Positions 33,756 to 41,958 of a stretch of DNA of 64,000 nt are shown piece after piece (positions within the stretch are counted from its first letter, which is position 1; every line of letters begins with the position of its first letter). The DNA is from FEN-1191 sp035502275 (GTDB lineage Bacteria > Pseudomonadota > Gammaproteobacteria > Steroidobacterales > Steroidobacteraceae). Position numbers and translations under genes: made by a program. The notes under the pieces are model-generated. The model was not told where the DNA came from and did no database searches. It was given only the letters and a program-made list of their open reading frames with translations. The stretch spans positions 65,482-129,481 of the forward strand of contig DATJUN010000105.1 in assembly GCA_035502275.1 (NCBI GenBank), given 5' to 3'.

Positions 33756-34859
33756 GTGGGCATCTGTCGGCTCGACCCAAGCGGCGCGTGTCTCGGCTGC
33801 GGGCGCACGATCGGGCAGATCGCTGCCTGGGGGCACATGGACGAAGTTGAGAGGCTGCGTGTCATGAGCATGCTGGCCGCAAGCGACGCTGCCGGCGGCA
33901 GCGAGGCTGCTGCGGCGCCGCCGCTGGCAGACCCACTACGCATCGTCTCGCTCCTGCCTGCCGCCACCGAGATCGCCTGTGCGCTCGGGCTGAGTGATTC
34001 AGTGGTGGGTGTCTCGCACGAGTGCAGGGCCGCGCCCGCCGCGAGGGATCGACCTGCCGTGGTACGCCCCGCGGTTGCACTGGATGGATTGACGCAGCGG
34101 CAGATCGACGCGGCCGTGTCACAACGGCTGGCGCAGGGCCAGAGCCTCTATGTGATCGACGAGGAGCTGCTTCGGCGATTGAGACCGGATCTCATCCTGA
34201 CGCAGGACCTCTGCCAGGTGTGTGCGCCCTCCGGGAGACAGCTCACGGGCGCGCTCGCATCACTGACTCCGACGCCCAGGGTGCTGGCGATGACGCCGCA
34301 CACTCTGGCCGACATACTGCAGACCATACAGCAGCTCGGACACCTGACAGGCCGCGTCGCCGCGGCAGCAGTGCTGATCCAGAGCTGCCGTGAGCGGCTC
34401 GCTGCCATCAGGACGGCGCTCGCGCCGTCCGCAGCGCAGCCGCGCGTATTTTTCATGGAATGGACCGATCCCATCTACTGTGGTGGTCATTGGATTGCCG
34501 AGATGATCGGGCTGGCCGGGGGTGTGGATGCGCTCGCCCGGGCAGGGCAGGATTCCGTGCGCCTCGACTGGGAGGATGTGAGGGATTGGGCGCCCGAGGT
34601 GCTGATCGTAGCGCCGTGCGGATGCGACAGCGCCCAGGCATTCGAGCAGCTCTCCACACTGGCTCGCCTTCCCGGATGGGCGGCCCTGCCCGCCGTCGAG
34701 CGCGATCGGGTCTATTGTGTCGACGCCAACTCGTACTTTGCATGCCCCGGCCCCAGGGTCTTCGAGGGAATCGAGCTGCTGGCACACTTGATCCATCCCG
34801 AACGAGTCGGATGGAGCGGCGCCGAGGACGCCTACCGCGCCGCTGCGCCCTCGCACTGA
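33756..34859 (+). CDS. DUF1289 domain fused to cobalamin-type binding protein
   Basis: A protein of about 367 residues with two parts. Residues 1-40 are a DUF1289 zinc-ribbon-like domain with GICRLDPSGACLGCGRT. The rest (from about residue 60) is a BtuF-like substrate-binding fold: RIVSLLPAATEIACALGLSDSVVGVSHEC and VFFMEWTDPIYCGGHWIAEMI. No signal peptide is present, as is common for stand-alone cobalamin-binding proteins of this type. The first standard start is GTG 33756, but DUF1289 conservation (S-T-P-C before it) begins upstream, so initiation may be at a rarer codon at 33735 or 33738. Confidence 0.8.
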   Translation: MGICRLDPSGACLGCGRTIGQIAAWGHMDEVERLRVMSMLAASDAAGGSEAAAAPPLADPLRIVSLLPAATEIACALGLSDSVVGVSHECRAAPAARDRPAVVRPAVALDGLTQRQIDAAVSQRLAQGQSLYVIDEELLRRLRPDLILTQDLCQVCAPSGRQLTGALASLTPTPRVLAMTPHTLADILQTIQQLGHLTGRVAAAAVLIQSCRERLAAIRTALAPSAAQPRVFFMEWTDPIYCGGHWIAEMIGLAGGVDALARAGQDSVRLDWEDVRDWAPEVLIVAPCGCDSAQAFEQLSTLARLPGWAALPAVERDRVYCVDANSYFACPGPRVFEGIELLAHLIHPERVGWSGAEDAYRAAAPSH

Positions 34860-34899
34860 GCGTGTGAGGCATCGGCCGACCGGGTCGCAGACGCGGGCA

Positions 34900-36084
34900 T
34901 CATTCCAGCACTTCGACCAGGCCCTCGCGTACGAGCCGGCGCACCAGGGTCAGCTTGCCGGGAGCGTCCAGATTGTCCGCCAGCTGTCGCACCACGAATG
35001 AGGAACCGCTGAGCGCGACACGCAGGGCATCGCTCGCATGCAGCGGCAGGCGAATGGTGCGGCCATAACAATCGACCATGACTGCGTCCGCATCCGCATC
35101 CGCGCGAATTTGATAGATGACGCCCGATCTTGCGCAGGCCACGCTGTCGAGCGTCAGGCGCTCGAGCCTCTCCAACTGGGACAACTGCCCCCTGAGCATG
35201 GGCGGACAGGCCGATAGGAACTGATCCACGAAGCGGTCGAGAATGGCGTCAATGTTTGGGTGCGCCGCCAGCTTCTGCAGCAGCTCCCGGGCCTTGCTGC
35301 GCGCTTGGGCCCGGTTGAACTCCGGTCGGGCAAAGCCCGCCGGCAATGACCTGCGAAAGGAAGCATCATTCAAGCCAGCGTCGGCGACCAATTCCAGCAG
35401 CAGATCCATCCAGCGGTAGCTCAGAGCGCCCACCGTGATGTGCAGGGATATCTCGTCGCCCGACTGAGCATCGTGCACCACTCCCCGCGGGATATAGGCG
35501 ATATCCCCGGCCTGCAATTCGAATTCGAGCGTGGCAGGGCCCTGTTGGTGCTGGGAGGCATCGAAACCCTGTCCCGTGAGCGGCAGCACGACGGGGGTGC
35601 CGTAGAGCGTCCAGCGTTTGGAATGCGCAGCCTGCAGCACGAAGACGTCGTGGGTGTCGTAGTGATATTTGGCACCCTTGGCCCCCGCGGGCGTCAGATA
35701 CACGTTGGCCTGGAACGGGAAGCTGAATTCCCGTTCCAGCGCCCGACAACAGGCTGCCAGCGACGGAACGATGTCGTCCAGATATGCAAGCGTGATGGTG
35801 GATCCGTCCTGGAAGTGCTGATAGACCCTGGCAATGTCCAGGGTCTCGCCATCGATGGTGTAATCCGCCGAGGTGATGGACCGGGCAGCATCCTTGAGGG
35901 TGATATTGGGATGCCTCAGGTCGAGTGTGGTCAGGACACGATCCACCTCGTCCAGGGACAGCAGCGAGCGGAAGTAATCGGGCCGGCGCCGATTGATGAC
36001 CAGCGGCTTTTGTTCCCAAAACTCCCTGAAGAAGGTTTCCGTGCTGATCGGATCGATCAGCCATTCGAGGGACGCACCGGCCAC
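34900..36084 (-). CDS. JmjC/cupin-type ribosomal oxygenase-like protein
   Basis: A 394-residue protein of the ROXA/NO66-like Fe(II)/2-oxoglutarate oxygenase group, whose E. coli member YcfD hydroxylates ribosomal protein uL16. Family marks: FFREFWEQKPLVINRRRPDYFRSLLSLDEVD at the N-terminus, the iron motif KYHYDTHDVFVLQ (HxD), SKRWTLYG and the distal AYIPRGVVHDAQ histidine, then a winged-helix-like C-terminal part. It is longer by a C-terminal segment than some members, and the target is not known. No membrane segment is seen. Confidence 0.83.
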   Translation of the reverse strand: MAGASLEWLIDPISTETFFREFWEQKPLVINRRRPDYFRSLLSLDEVDRVLTTLDLRHPNITLKDAARSITSADYTIDGETLDIARVYQHFQDGSTITLAYLDDIVPSLAACCRALEREFSFPFQANVYLTPAGAKGAKYHYDTHDVFVLQAAHSKRWTLYGTPVVLPLTGQGFDASQHQQGPATLEFELQAGDIAYIPRGVVHDAQSGDEISLHITVGALSYRWMDLLLELVADAGLNDASFRRSLPAGFARPEFNRAQARSKARELLQKLAAHPNIDAILDRFVDQFLSACPPMLRGQLSQLERLERLTLDSVACARSGVIYQIRADADADAVMVDCYGRTIRLPLHASDALRVALSGSSFVVRQLADNLDAPGKLTLVRRLVREGLVEVLE

Positions 36085-36099
36085 CGCTACAAGCGCCGT

Positions 36100-36423
36100 C
36101 TATTGAGGCGGCGGCCTCTGCGGGTCCGAATCGGGTTTTTTCTGATCGGGATCAGGCCTGGGCGCGGCCTTGGTCTGATCGGGGTCGGGCCTCTTCTGAT
36201 CCGGGTCGGGCCTGCTCGCGGCAGCGTGCTTGTCGCGGTCTGGGTCGGACCTTCCCTGACCGGAACTGTTGCCGCAGGCGACGAGCGCCGCACTGCCTGC
36301 CACCAGTGCACCGGCAGCGATAAAGAACGAGCGCCGCGGAAGTTTTCGCTCCGTCACGATGTGCTCATCCGCCAGTGTCGCCGGTGATGCGGGCCCGGTG
36401 GTCTTGGAGTCGTTCTGAGGCAT
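36100..36423 (-). CDS. Tat-type lipoprotein with Pro-Asp repeats
   Basis: A 107-residue protein with a twin-arginine-like lipoprotein signal, LPRRSFFIAAGALVAGSAALVACGNSS; the lipobox cysteine is in VAC. Nearly all of the mature part (last 50 residues) is a repeat of the type RPDPDQKK with a charged alternation of proline, aspartate and lysine. It probably serves as a flexible linker or anchor without a folded core. It lies 15 bases upstream of the RoxA-like gene on the same strand. ATG 36423 is the signal start. Confidence 0.65.
   Translation of the reverse strand: MPQNDSKTTGPASPATLADEHIVTERKLPRRSFFIAAGALVAGSAALVACGNSSGQGRSDPDRDKHAAASRPDPDQKRPDPDQTKAAPRPDPDQKKPDSDPQRPPPQ
36103..36252 (-). 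repeat. Imperfect PDPDQ-coding repeats
   Basis: The DNA coding for the last 50 residues of the lipoprotein consists of variants of an octapeptide unit, R-P-D-P-D-Q-K-K, repeated about four to five times in imperfect form and interrupted by short A/K-rich spacers. It may vary in copy number between strains; this was not checked. Confidence 0.55.
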
Positions 36424-36538
36424 GTCCCTACTCCTCATGCAGGTGCCGGACGCCGATAGGGAAAAATTAGCGTCGTTTTTCGTCCTGAGCCATTCGATTA
36501 CACCATGGCGATTGCAGCTGCGCAAACGGTCCACGCCG

Positions 36539-37069
36539 TCAAGTGCCTGTTTGCGTGCGCACCTGACTGCGGCGCAGAGGCCACATCCGCTGCAGCACGG
36601 GGTCGCGGCGCACGTAGTGATGCCACAGTGCGGCCAGCACATGCAGTGCAATCAGGCCAAAGAGCCCGTAGGCCAGATAGCCGTGGATGTTCTGCGTGAC
36701 TCTGCCGTGCCAGAGGAAGGTCACGATTCCGAAGGGGGGAATGATGAGCATGAAAGCGTACAACAGCAGATGGACCGGGTAGGACCAGCGACGCGCGAAT
36801 TCGCCCAGATGCGGCGGCAGGTCCGGCGGTCGATGGGTGCGCCGCCAGGCCAGCCGCGCCATGACCAGCATCCACACCGTTAAGCCTACCGACGCGTGCA
36901 CGTCGATCCAGAACTGGTACGTGGCATCCGACCATGCATCGTGCAGCAGTCCGAGCACCCCGACCACGACCACCAGCACCACCATGACCCAATGGAAAGC
37001 GATCGCCACCCCACCGTAGCGGGCATCTGCTGCAAGCCCGGAAGTTTGCCGGGTCGAGCTCAGCGGCAT
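36539..37069 (-). CDS. Cytochrome b561 family protein
   Basis: A 176-residue membrane protein with four helices and the histidines expected of a di-haem b-type cytochrome: VAIAFHWVMVV, WIDVHASVGLTVWML, YPVHLLLYAFMLI and NIHGYLAYGLFGLIALHVLAALWHHYV. Members pass electrons between quinone and peroxide, superoxide or periplasmic acceptors. It is a single gene, in the same strand run as the lipoprotein and RoxA-like genes. Confidence 0.9.
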   Translation of the reverse strand: MPLSSTRQTSGLAADARYGGVAIAFHWVMVVLVVVVGVLGLLHDAWSDATYQFWIDVHASVGLTVWMLVMARLAWRRTHRPPDLPPHLGEFARRWSYPVHLLLYAFMLIIPPFGIVTFLWHGRVTQNIHGYLAYGLFGLIALHVLAALWHHYVRRDPVLQRMWPLRRSQVRTQTGT

Positions 37070-37178
37070 TGGCGACCGCCATCCTGCATGGGCCCATTCT
37101 CCCTGATCGCCGCAGCCGGCGGTACACAGGGTTCGGCGACGGCCGGGAGCCTTGGCAACCCACGTGCCCCCGCCTCCG

Positions 37179-37484
37179 TCAGTGCTTTCCGGAGGCGCTG
37201 GCCTGGCTCGCGGCTCGCATTCCTGGGCCTGGAGATGTATCCGGCTCGACCAGCTCGAATTCTATGGTGTCATCGCCGAGGGGCCGGTTGCGGCGGCTGA
37301 CCGATGCAGCGCGACTTTTCTCGAGAAAGTGCAGGGAGAGCTGTTCGTAGAGGGCGGCCAGCTGTCCCAAGCGTTGCTTGCCGGGAAGCGTGGGGAGTCT
37401 GGCGGCGGTGTCCCGCAGGCGGATGGCCATGGCGAGATGATCGCGTGCCCGGGACAGCAAAGGATCGATGTCATCCAACTTCAT
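37179..37484 (-). CDS. Hypothetical protein
   Basis: A 101-residue soluble protein. The first 70 residues (MKLDDIDPLLSRARDHLAMAIRLRDTAARL...YEQLSLHFLEKSR) form a helical bundle-like stretch and the C-terminal part is disordered and rich in serine/alanine. No family is recognised and no catalytic motif is seen. It stands alone. Confidence 0.45.
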   Translation of the reverse strand: MKLDDIDPLLSRARDHLAMAIRLRDTAARLPTLPGKQRLGQLAALYEQLSLHFLEKSRAASVSRRNRPLGDDTIEFELVEPDTSPGPGMRAASQASASGKH

Positions 37485-37715
37485 GGGTCGTTCCCCTCGA
37501 TCTGGAGCTTCGACATAACCTTAAACGGCCTTATGCAAGTGGATAGCAGGACTCGGCTGACACCGCCTATAGGATGAGTCGAGAGCTCGCCAGGATTGTG
37601 AAGCTCATCACAGTAGCCAGCGCAGTAAAATGAGCTGCTGTGCGACATGCGGGCCCCGCAGCAGGTCGCGCCCCCGGCCCGGGCCCCGACCCTGGCACTT
37701 GCCCTGGCGCCAGAG

Positions 37716-38555
37716 ATGAAATGCATTTGGAGTAAGAGCATGGCCTGTAGAGATCTGCGACGGCTGCATTGCAGCCTGATCCTGCTGTGGATGTGCGGTG
37801 CCGCCCACGCCGGCATCAGCTACACCGTCATCCAGCGCGATCTCACGGCGCCGGCAGCCAGGAAGCCGGCGGCCACGCCGTATTTCGCCCAGGATGGCGC
37901 GATTCGCGTCGGTGCGGTGCAGGCTTCGCGCGTCATCCTGTTCAAAGACGGGAACATCTACTCCATCGATCATGGGGCACGCTCGGTGCATGAGCTGAAG
38001 CAGGCGAGGCTGGATCGGGTGCGGGCGAGGCTGCAGAAAGCAGCGCGGGAGACACAGCAGAAAGCAAGCAGTGTTCCGAGCACGGCCCCGGCGACCCAAC
38101 GGGCGATGGCCCAGCGGCTGGTTGAGCAGATGCAGGGCATGACCGCGCGGCTGCTGAAACCGGTACAGCTGCAGTTCCAGGCGACCGATCGCTCGGAAAT
38201 GCTCGGCGGCGGCACGTGCCGCATCTGGGAGGAAAGCGAGAACGGCTCCAAACACCTGGAAGTCTGTGTCGAGGCTGTCTCCCAGGTGTCCGGCGGCGCA
38301 GAGCTGCTGGATGCGCTGGGGCATCTGTGCCAGTACTACGGCGGATCTCTGGCTGCGCTGGGCGTCGGGTTCGGCCTTACCGACCCCTGGCCCGCCTTCA
38401 GCACCCTGAAGGGCATCCCGGTGCGCATCCGCGTATTTGATAAGGGCCGCGCCATCAGCCAGACGGACCTGACCGATATACACCCAGCCGCCGTCCCTGC
38501 CTCCCTGTTCGCAGTGCCTTCCCACTACAAGGTCGATGATCGGGCCTTGAAGTAG
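37716..38555 (+). CDS. Exported hypothetical protein
   Basis: A protein of about 279 residues with a signal peptide (LRRLHCSLILLWMCGAAHAG); ATG codons at 37716 and 37740 are both possible starts, and the second begins the signal. The mature part has YTVIQRDLTAPAAR, a coiled-coil middle (LDRVRARLQKAARETQQK) and a C-terminal globular part with paired cysteines (GGTCRIWEES... HLEVCVEAV... HLCQYYGG). I do not recognise the family. It precedes the MFS gene on the same strand, at 79 bases. Confidence 0.6.
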   Translation: MKCIWSKSMACRDLRRLHCSLILLWMCGAAHAGISYTVIQRDLTAPAARKPAATPYFAQDGAIRVGAVQASRVILFKDGNIYSIDHGARSVHELKQARLDRVRARLQKAARETQQKASSVPSTAPATQRAMAQRLVEQMQGMTARLLKPVQLQFQATDRSEMLGGGTCRIWEESENGSKHLEVCVEAVSQVSGGAELLDALGHLCQYYGGSLAALGVGFGLTDPWPAFSTLKGIPVRIRVFDKGRAISQTDLTDIHPAAVPASLFAVPSHYKVDDRALK

Positions 38556-38634
38556 ACACTGCCCTTCCCGTTGTCCTCCCGCGCTGTTTCGATCACGATG
38601 GCAGCCGATCCTTTCCAATAGAAGGCCATCTCTC

Positions 38635-39936
38635 ATGGAAGAGCGCCGTGCATCCGACGCCTATCAGTACCTCGTGCTGGGCGTGCTGCTGCTGGTCTAC
38701 CTGCTCAATTATCTCGATCGTCAGCTGGTCTCGCTGCTGGCCGAACCAATCAAGAAGGCGCTGGCGCTCAGCGATACACAACTCGGCATGGTGACCGGGC
38801 TCGCGTTCGCAATTTTCTACACCACCTTCGGCGTCCCGGTCGCCTGGCTCGCGGACCGCAAGCGTCGCACCGCCATCATCGCGCTCGCCTGTGGACTGTG
38901 GAGCGCATTCACCGCGGCCTGTGGCCTGGCGCGTAATTTCGCGACCCTGGCGCTCGCCCGCACGGGCGTGGGCGTGGGCGAGGCCGGCGGCGTACCGCCA
39001 TCCTATTCCATACTGTCCGACTACTTCCCGCCGGCGCGCCGCGGCCTGGCGATGGGCTTGTACTCGCTCGGCATCCCGCTCGGCACTTTCGTCGGCGGGC
39101 AATACGGCGTCTGGGCCACCACCCACTATGGGTGGCGCACGGCGTTTTACCTGCTGGCCATCCCGGGCATCGCACTGGCGCTGTTGCTACCGCTCGTCGT
39201 GCGTGAGCCGCGGCGTGGCGGCCTGGACGCGGTGCCGGCGGTCGCCGCGGCACCGCTGGGTGAGTCCATCGCTGCGTTCCTGCGCTCGGGCGCGCTGGTA
39301 TTCGTGACGCTGGGCTGCAGCCTGTCGGCCGTGGTCGGCTACAGCCTGCAATCGTGGTCGCCGGCTTTCCTCATGCGCGTGCAGGGCGCCACGCTCGGCG
39401 ACATCGGCAGCTGGTACGCGCCGCTGATTGGACTGAGCATCGCGCTGGGCATCGCCGGCAGTGGCGCACTGGGCGATCGCTTCGGTCGCGGCGGCGTGCA
39501 TCGCTATCCACTGGTGCCGGCCGTTGCATTCGTGCTCGCCTTTCCGCTGTACCTCGCGGCCCTCAGCGCACACGGCTGGAAAGCCTCCGTGCTGCTGCTG
39601 GCGGTTCCGCAGGGCCTGACGTTCATGTACCTGGCGCCCGCTGTGGCCGTCATTCAGAACCTCGTCCCGGCCGAACGGCGCACCACGGCCTCAGCGCTGC
39701 TGCTGTTCGTGCTGAATCTCTTCGCCGTCGGCTGCGGCCCGCTGTACGTGGGTGCGGTCAGCGACTGGGCAAAGCCGCAGTACGGCGTCGAATCACTGCG
39801 CATCGCGCTCTACGCGCTGGTGCCCTTCTTCGTGCTCGGCGTCGGCTGCAATCTGTGGGCATCCCGACTGCTCAAGGCGCCACGCAGCCGATCTGCCGGG
39901 GTTGCAGATGCAGCGCCCGGGGATCTGCTGATGTGA
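38635..39936 (+). CDS. MFS transporter (spinster-like)
   Basis: A 433-residue carrier with 12 helices. Helix 1 region YLVLGVLLLVYLLNYLDRQLVSLLAEPIKKAL is typical of the spinster-like/sphingolipid or metabolite group, and the signature loop VAWLADRKRRTAII is present. VGVGEAGGVPPSYSILSDYFPPARRGLAMGLYSLGIPLGTFVGG marks helix 4-5. The substrate is unknown. The neighbouring exported hypothetical protein gives no clue. Confidence 0.9.
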   Translation: MEERRASDAYQYLVLGVLLLVYLLNYLDRQLVSLLAEPIKKALALSDTQLGMVTGLAFAIFYTTFGVPVAWLADRKRRTAIIALACGLWSAFTAACGLARNFATLALARTGVGVGEAGGVPPSYSILSDYFPPARRGLAMGLYSLGIPLGTFVGGQYGVWATTHYGWRTAFYLLAIPGIALALLLPLVVREPRRGGLDAVPAVAAAPLGESIAAFLRSGALVFVTLGCSLSAVVGYSLQSWSPAFLMRVQGATLGDIGSWYAPLIGLSIALGIAGSGALGDRFGRGGVHRYPLVPAVAFVLAFPLYLAALSAHGWKASVLLLAVPQGLTFMYLAPAVAVIQNLVPAERRTTASALLLFVLNLFAVGCGPLYVGAVSDWAKPQYGVESLRIALYALVPFFVLGVGCNLWASRLLKAPRSRSAGVADAAPGDLLM

Positions 39937-40003
39937 CGGCGCTGAGCCGGGGAGCTGTCGACCCCGTCACAACCGCAGTGCTGGCGGGCGCCGACAATGG
40001 CGT

Positions 40004-40636
40004 GTGAGCTGGAGAAGCATCTGGGTCGGTGTCGTGCTGGTCGCAGGGGCCTGGCAGGCCGAGGACGACTGGCGCCTGCGCGCCGTGCATCCGCCCGACG
40101 GCGAGATCGCGCCGCTCATGCCGATCCAACGCAACCTCGACACCGCGGCGAGCGTGCAACAGGGCCATTGGCACCTGCAGACGCGCGCCAGCTACGACAT
40201 CACGGCGCGCATCCTGAGTCGCGAGGACTACCACTTCGATGCGCTGTCCGATCTCATTCCGGAGGATCTCGCGCTCGGTTGGGGCGCCATGTCCGATAAT
40301 CGCGTCCTGGCGCATTTCGACATCAGTCAGGGCGGTCGCTTCTACAGCTGGCAATCGCTCGGCCCCCTGACGATGCCGCGTCGGCAGGTCATCGAGGACA
40401 GCGCCAATACACATGTCATCCCGGTCGATAAGGCCGTGCGGCGCGAGCTCGAGCGACTGCGCGTAGGCCAGGTGGTGCATCTGACGGGCGTCCTCGTCGA
40501 TGGCCGGCGGGACGACGGCACGGTGATCCGCACCTCCCTCACCCGCAGTGATGAGGGCGCCGGTGCCTGCGAAATCATGCTGGTTGAGACCGTGGATGTC
40601 GTGCAGCCGGACGCGTCGGACGCATCGCTTCCCTAA
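40004..40636 (+). CDS. Conserved hypothetical protein
   Basis: A 210-residue protein starting at GTG 40004 (SWRSIWVG). An N-terminal hydrophobic stretch suggests a signal or anchor. Its body holds ASYDITARILSREDYHFDALSDLIPEDLALGWGAMSDNRVLAHFDISQGGRFYSW, a block I recall in conserved proteobacterial proteins of unknown function. No metal or catalytic site is evident. It converges with the ankyrin gene, overlapping its end by four bases. Confidence 0.6.
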   Translation: MSWRSIWVGVVLVAGAWQAEDDWRLRAVHPPDGEIAPLMPIQRNLDTAASVQQGHWHLQTRASYDITARILSREDYHFDALSDLIPEDLALGWGAMSDNRVLAHFDISQGGRFYSWQSLGPLTMPRRQVIEDSANTHVIPVDKAVRRELERLRVGQVVHLTGVLVDGRRDDGTVIRTSLTRSDEGAGACEIMLVETVDVVQPDASDASLP

Positions 40637-41334
40637 CGCGCACCGGCCGCGACGAGCACATCGATGAGCTCCCGCCGATTCTCGATCCTGGCGACCGCGA
40701 GCGGCGTGCGACCGCGCGCATCGGCGATATTGGGATCGGCGCCGCGAGCGAGCAGCGCTCGCACCAGCGAGAGCTGAGCGTGCATCACGGCGATCATCAG
40801 CGCCGTGCGGCCGTTCGCGTCGCGCGCATTGATGGCCGCGGCCGCATTGCTCGACTCGGCAGCGCTCTGACGCCGCTGTGCCGGCGCACTCCGCGCCTCC
40901 TCGGATGCAGCGCCCGCAGGCGCAGCCGGAGGTGGAGGCACGCGCGCAGGTGCAGGGACAGACGCGCCCGCGGCCGCGGGCGCGAGAGCAGGCGCAGGCG
41001 CCGCTTGCGGCGCGGCCAATGGCGGTGCGCGCTCGATATTGGCGGAGGTCGGGGCGACCTGCGTCAGCTGGCTCGAACGCCACTGCGGCGCCAGCAGGAT
41101 GCCGGCGAGCAGGGCTGCAGCCACCGGCGCGGCAATCTGCCAGCGCACGGCCTGCAGCAGCGACCGCCAGCGCGATGCTCGCGCGGGCGTTGCGTGTTTT
41201 TTCTCTTGCGCCTGCGCAGCGAGCTGACGCGCCTGGTCAAGAATGGCCTTGCGGGCAGCGGCGTCCGGCCGTGATGAGTCCTGCGCGCTCGCCCTGCGAT
41301 AGAGCCGATCCAGATCGCTCTCACTCATAGACAA
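40633..41334 (-). CDS. Ankyrin-repeat membrane protein, sigma factor partner
   Basis: A 233-residue protein with a cytoplasmic helical N-terminus (SESDLDRLYRRASAQDSSRPDAAARKAILDQARQLAAQAQ), a membrane helix (IAAPVAAALLAGILLAPQW), a long alanine/proline-rich linker and at least two ankyrin repeats at the C-terminus (ANGRTALMIAVMHAQLSLVRALLARGADPN and RGRTPLAVARIENRRELIDVLVAAGA). Its start overlaps the upstream ECF sigma factor by 10 bases. The layout is that of an anti-sigma factor whose external part is ankyrin-based. Confidence 0.72.
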   Translation of the reverse strand: MSMSESDLDRLYRRASAQDSSRPDAAARKAILDQARQLAAQAQEKKHATPARASRWRSLLQAVRWQIAAPVAAALLAGILLAPQWRSSQLTQVAPTSANIERAPPLAAPQAAPAPALAPAAAGASVPAPARVPPPPAAPAGAASEEARSAPAQRRQSAAESSNAAAAINARDANGRTALMIAVMHAQLSLVRALLARGADPNIADARGRTPLAVARIENRRELIDVLVAAGAR

Positions 41335-41903
41335 TCCTGGAGCAATTCCCGCAGCTTCGAGCGGGCGTAGCGCAGTCGACTTTTCGCGGTCTCGAAGCTG
41401 CAGCCGCAGACTGCGGCGATGTCCTCTACGCTCAGGTCCGCCTCCTGTTGCAGCAGAAATACCTGCCGCTGTTCCTCGGGCAGGATGGCCAGCGCGCGCA
41501 GCAGCGCTTCCAGCTGTTCGCTGGCGATGGCAGCGACATCCGGCTCAGCCATCCCCACGCCGTGCGTCATCGCCGCGGCGTGGCTCTCGATCATTTGCGT
41601 GGACACCTCCTCGATCCGGGCGCGGGCGGCGCGCAGCGCGTCGATCATGCGATGGTGCGCGATCGTAAACAGCCAGGTCGTGAAGCGTGCACCGTTGGCC
41701 TGATAGCGTGCCGCATCCCGGGCCACGGCGAACCAGGTCTCCTGCAGGGCGTCCTGCGCACGGGTGCGATCGCGCAGGTTGCGCAGCAGGTAGCGATAGA
41801 CCCTGAGCTCATGACGGTGATAGAGCAGCTCGAAGGCACTGGCCTCTCCGGCGGCGAAACGCCGCAGCAACTCCTCATCGCTGGCTGCCGCCAATCCCTC
41901 CAT
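41325..41903 (-). CDS. ECF sigma factor
   Basis: A 192-residue extracytoplasmic-function sigma factor with region 2 (FELLYHRHELRVYRYLLRNLRDRTRAQDALQETWFAVARDAARYQ; FTTWLFTIAHHRMIDALRAARA) and region 4 (ALAILPEEQRQVFLLQQEADLSVEDIAAVCGCSFETAKSRLRYARSKLRELL). ATG 41903 (MEGLAAASDEELL) is the family start. The downstream ankyrin protein gene overlaps it, so they are one operon; it probably controls an envelope response. Confidence 0.92.
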   Translation of the reverse strand: MEGLAAASDEELLRRFAAGEASAFELLYHRHELRVYRYLLRNLRDRTRAQDALQETWFAVARDAARYQANGARFTTWLFTIAHHRMIDALRAARARIEEVSTQMIESHAAAMTHGVGMAEPDVAAIASEQLEALLRALAILPEEQRQVFLLQQEADLSVEDIAAVCGCSFETAKSRLRYARSKLRELLQDCL

Positions 41904-41958
41904 GACCTGCAGTATGTCACGCGTCCGATGGCACAACCGCCTCGTTGGCGCCTTCTGC

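Noticed and set aside
32847..34859. Single fused SMP-30/DUF1289/cobalamin-binding gene by stop readthrough
   Set aside because: The frames are the same across TAA, but a plain stop with a nearby Shine-Dalgarno-like AAGGGGG makes two separate proteins more likely.
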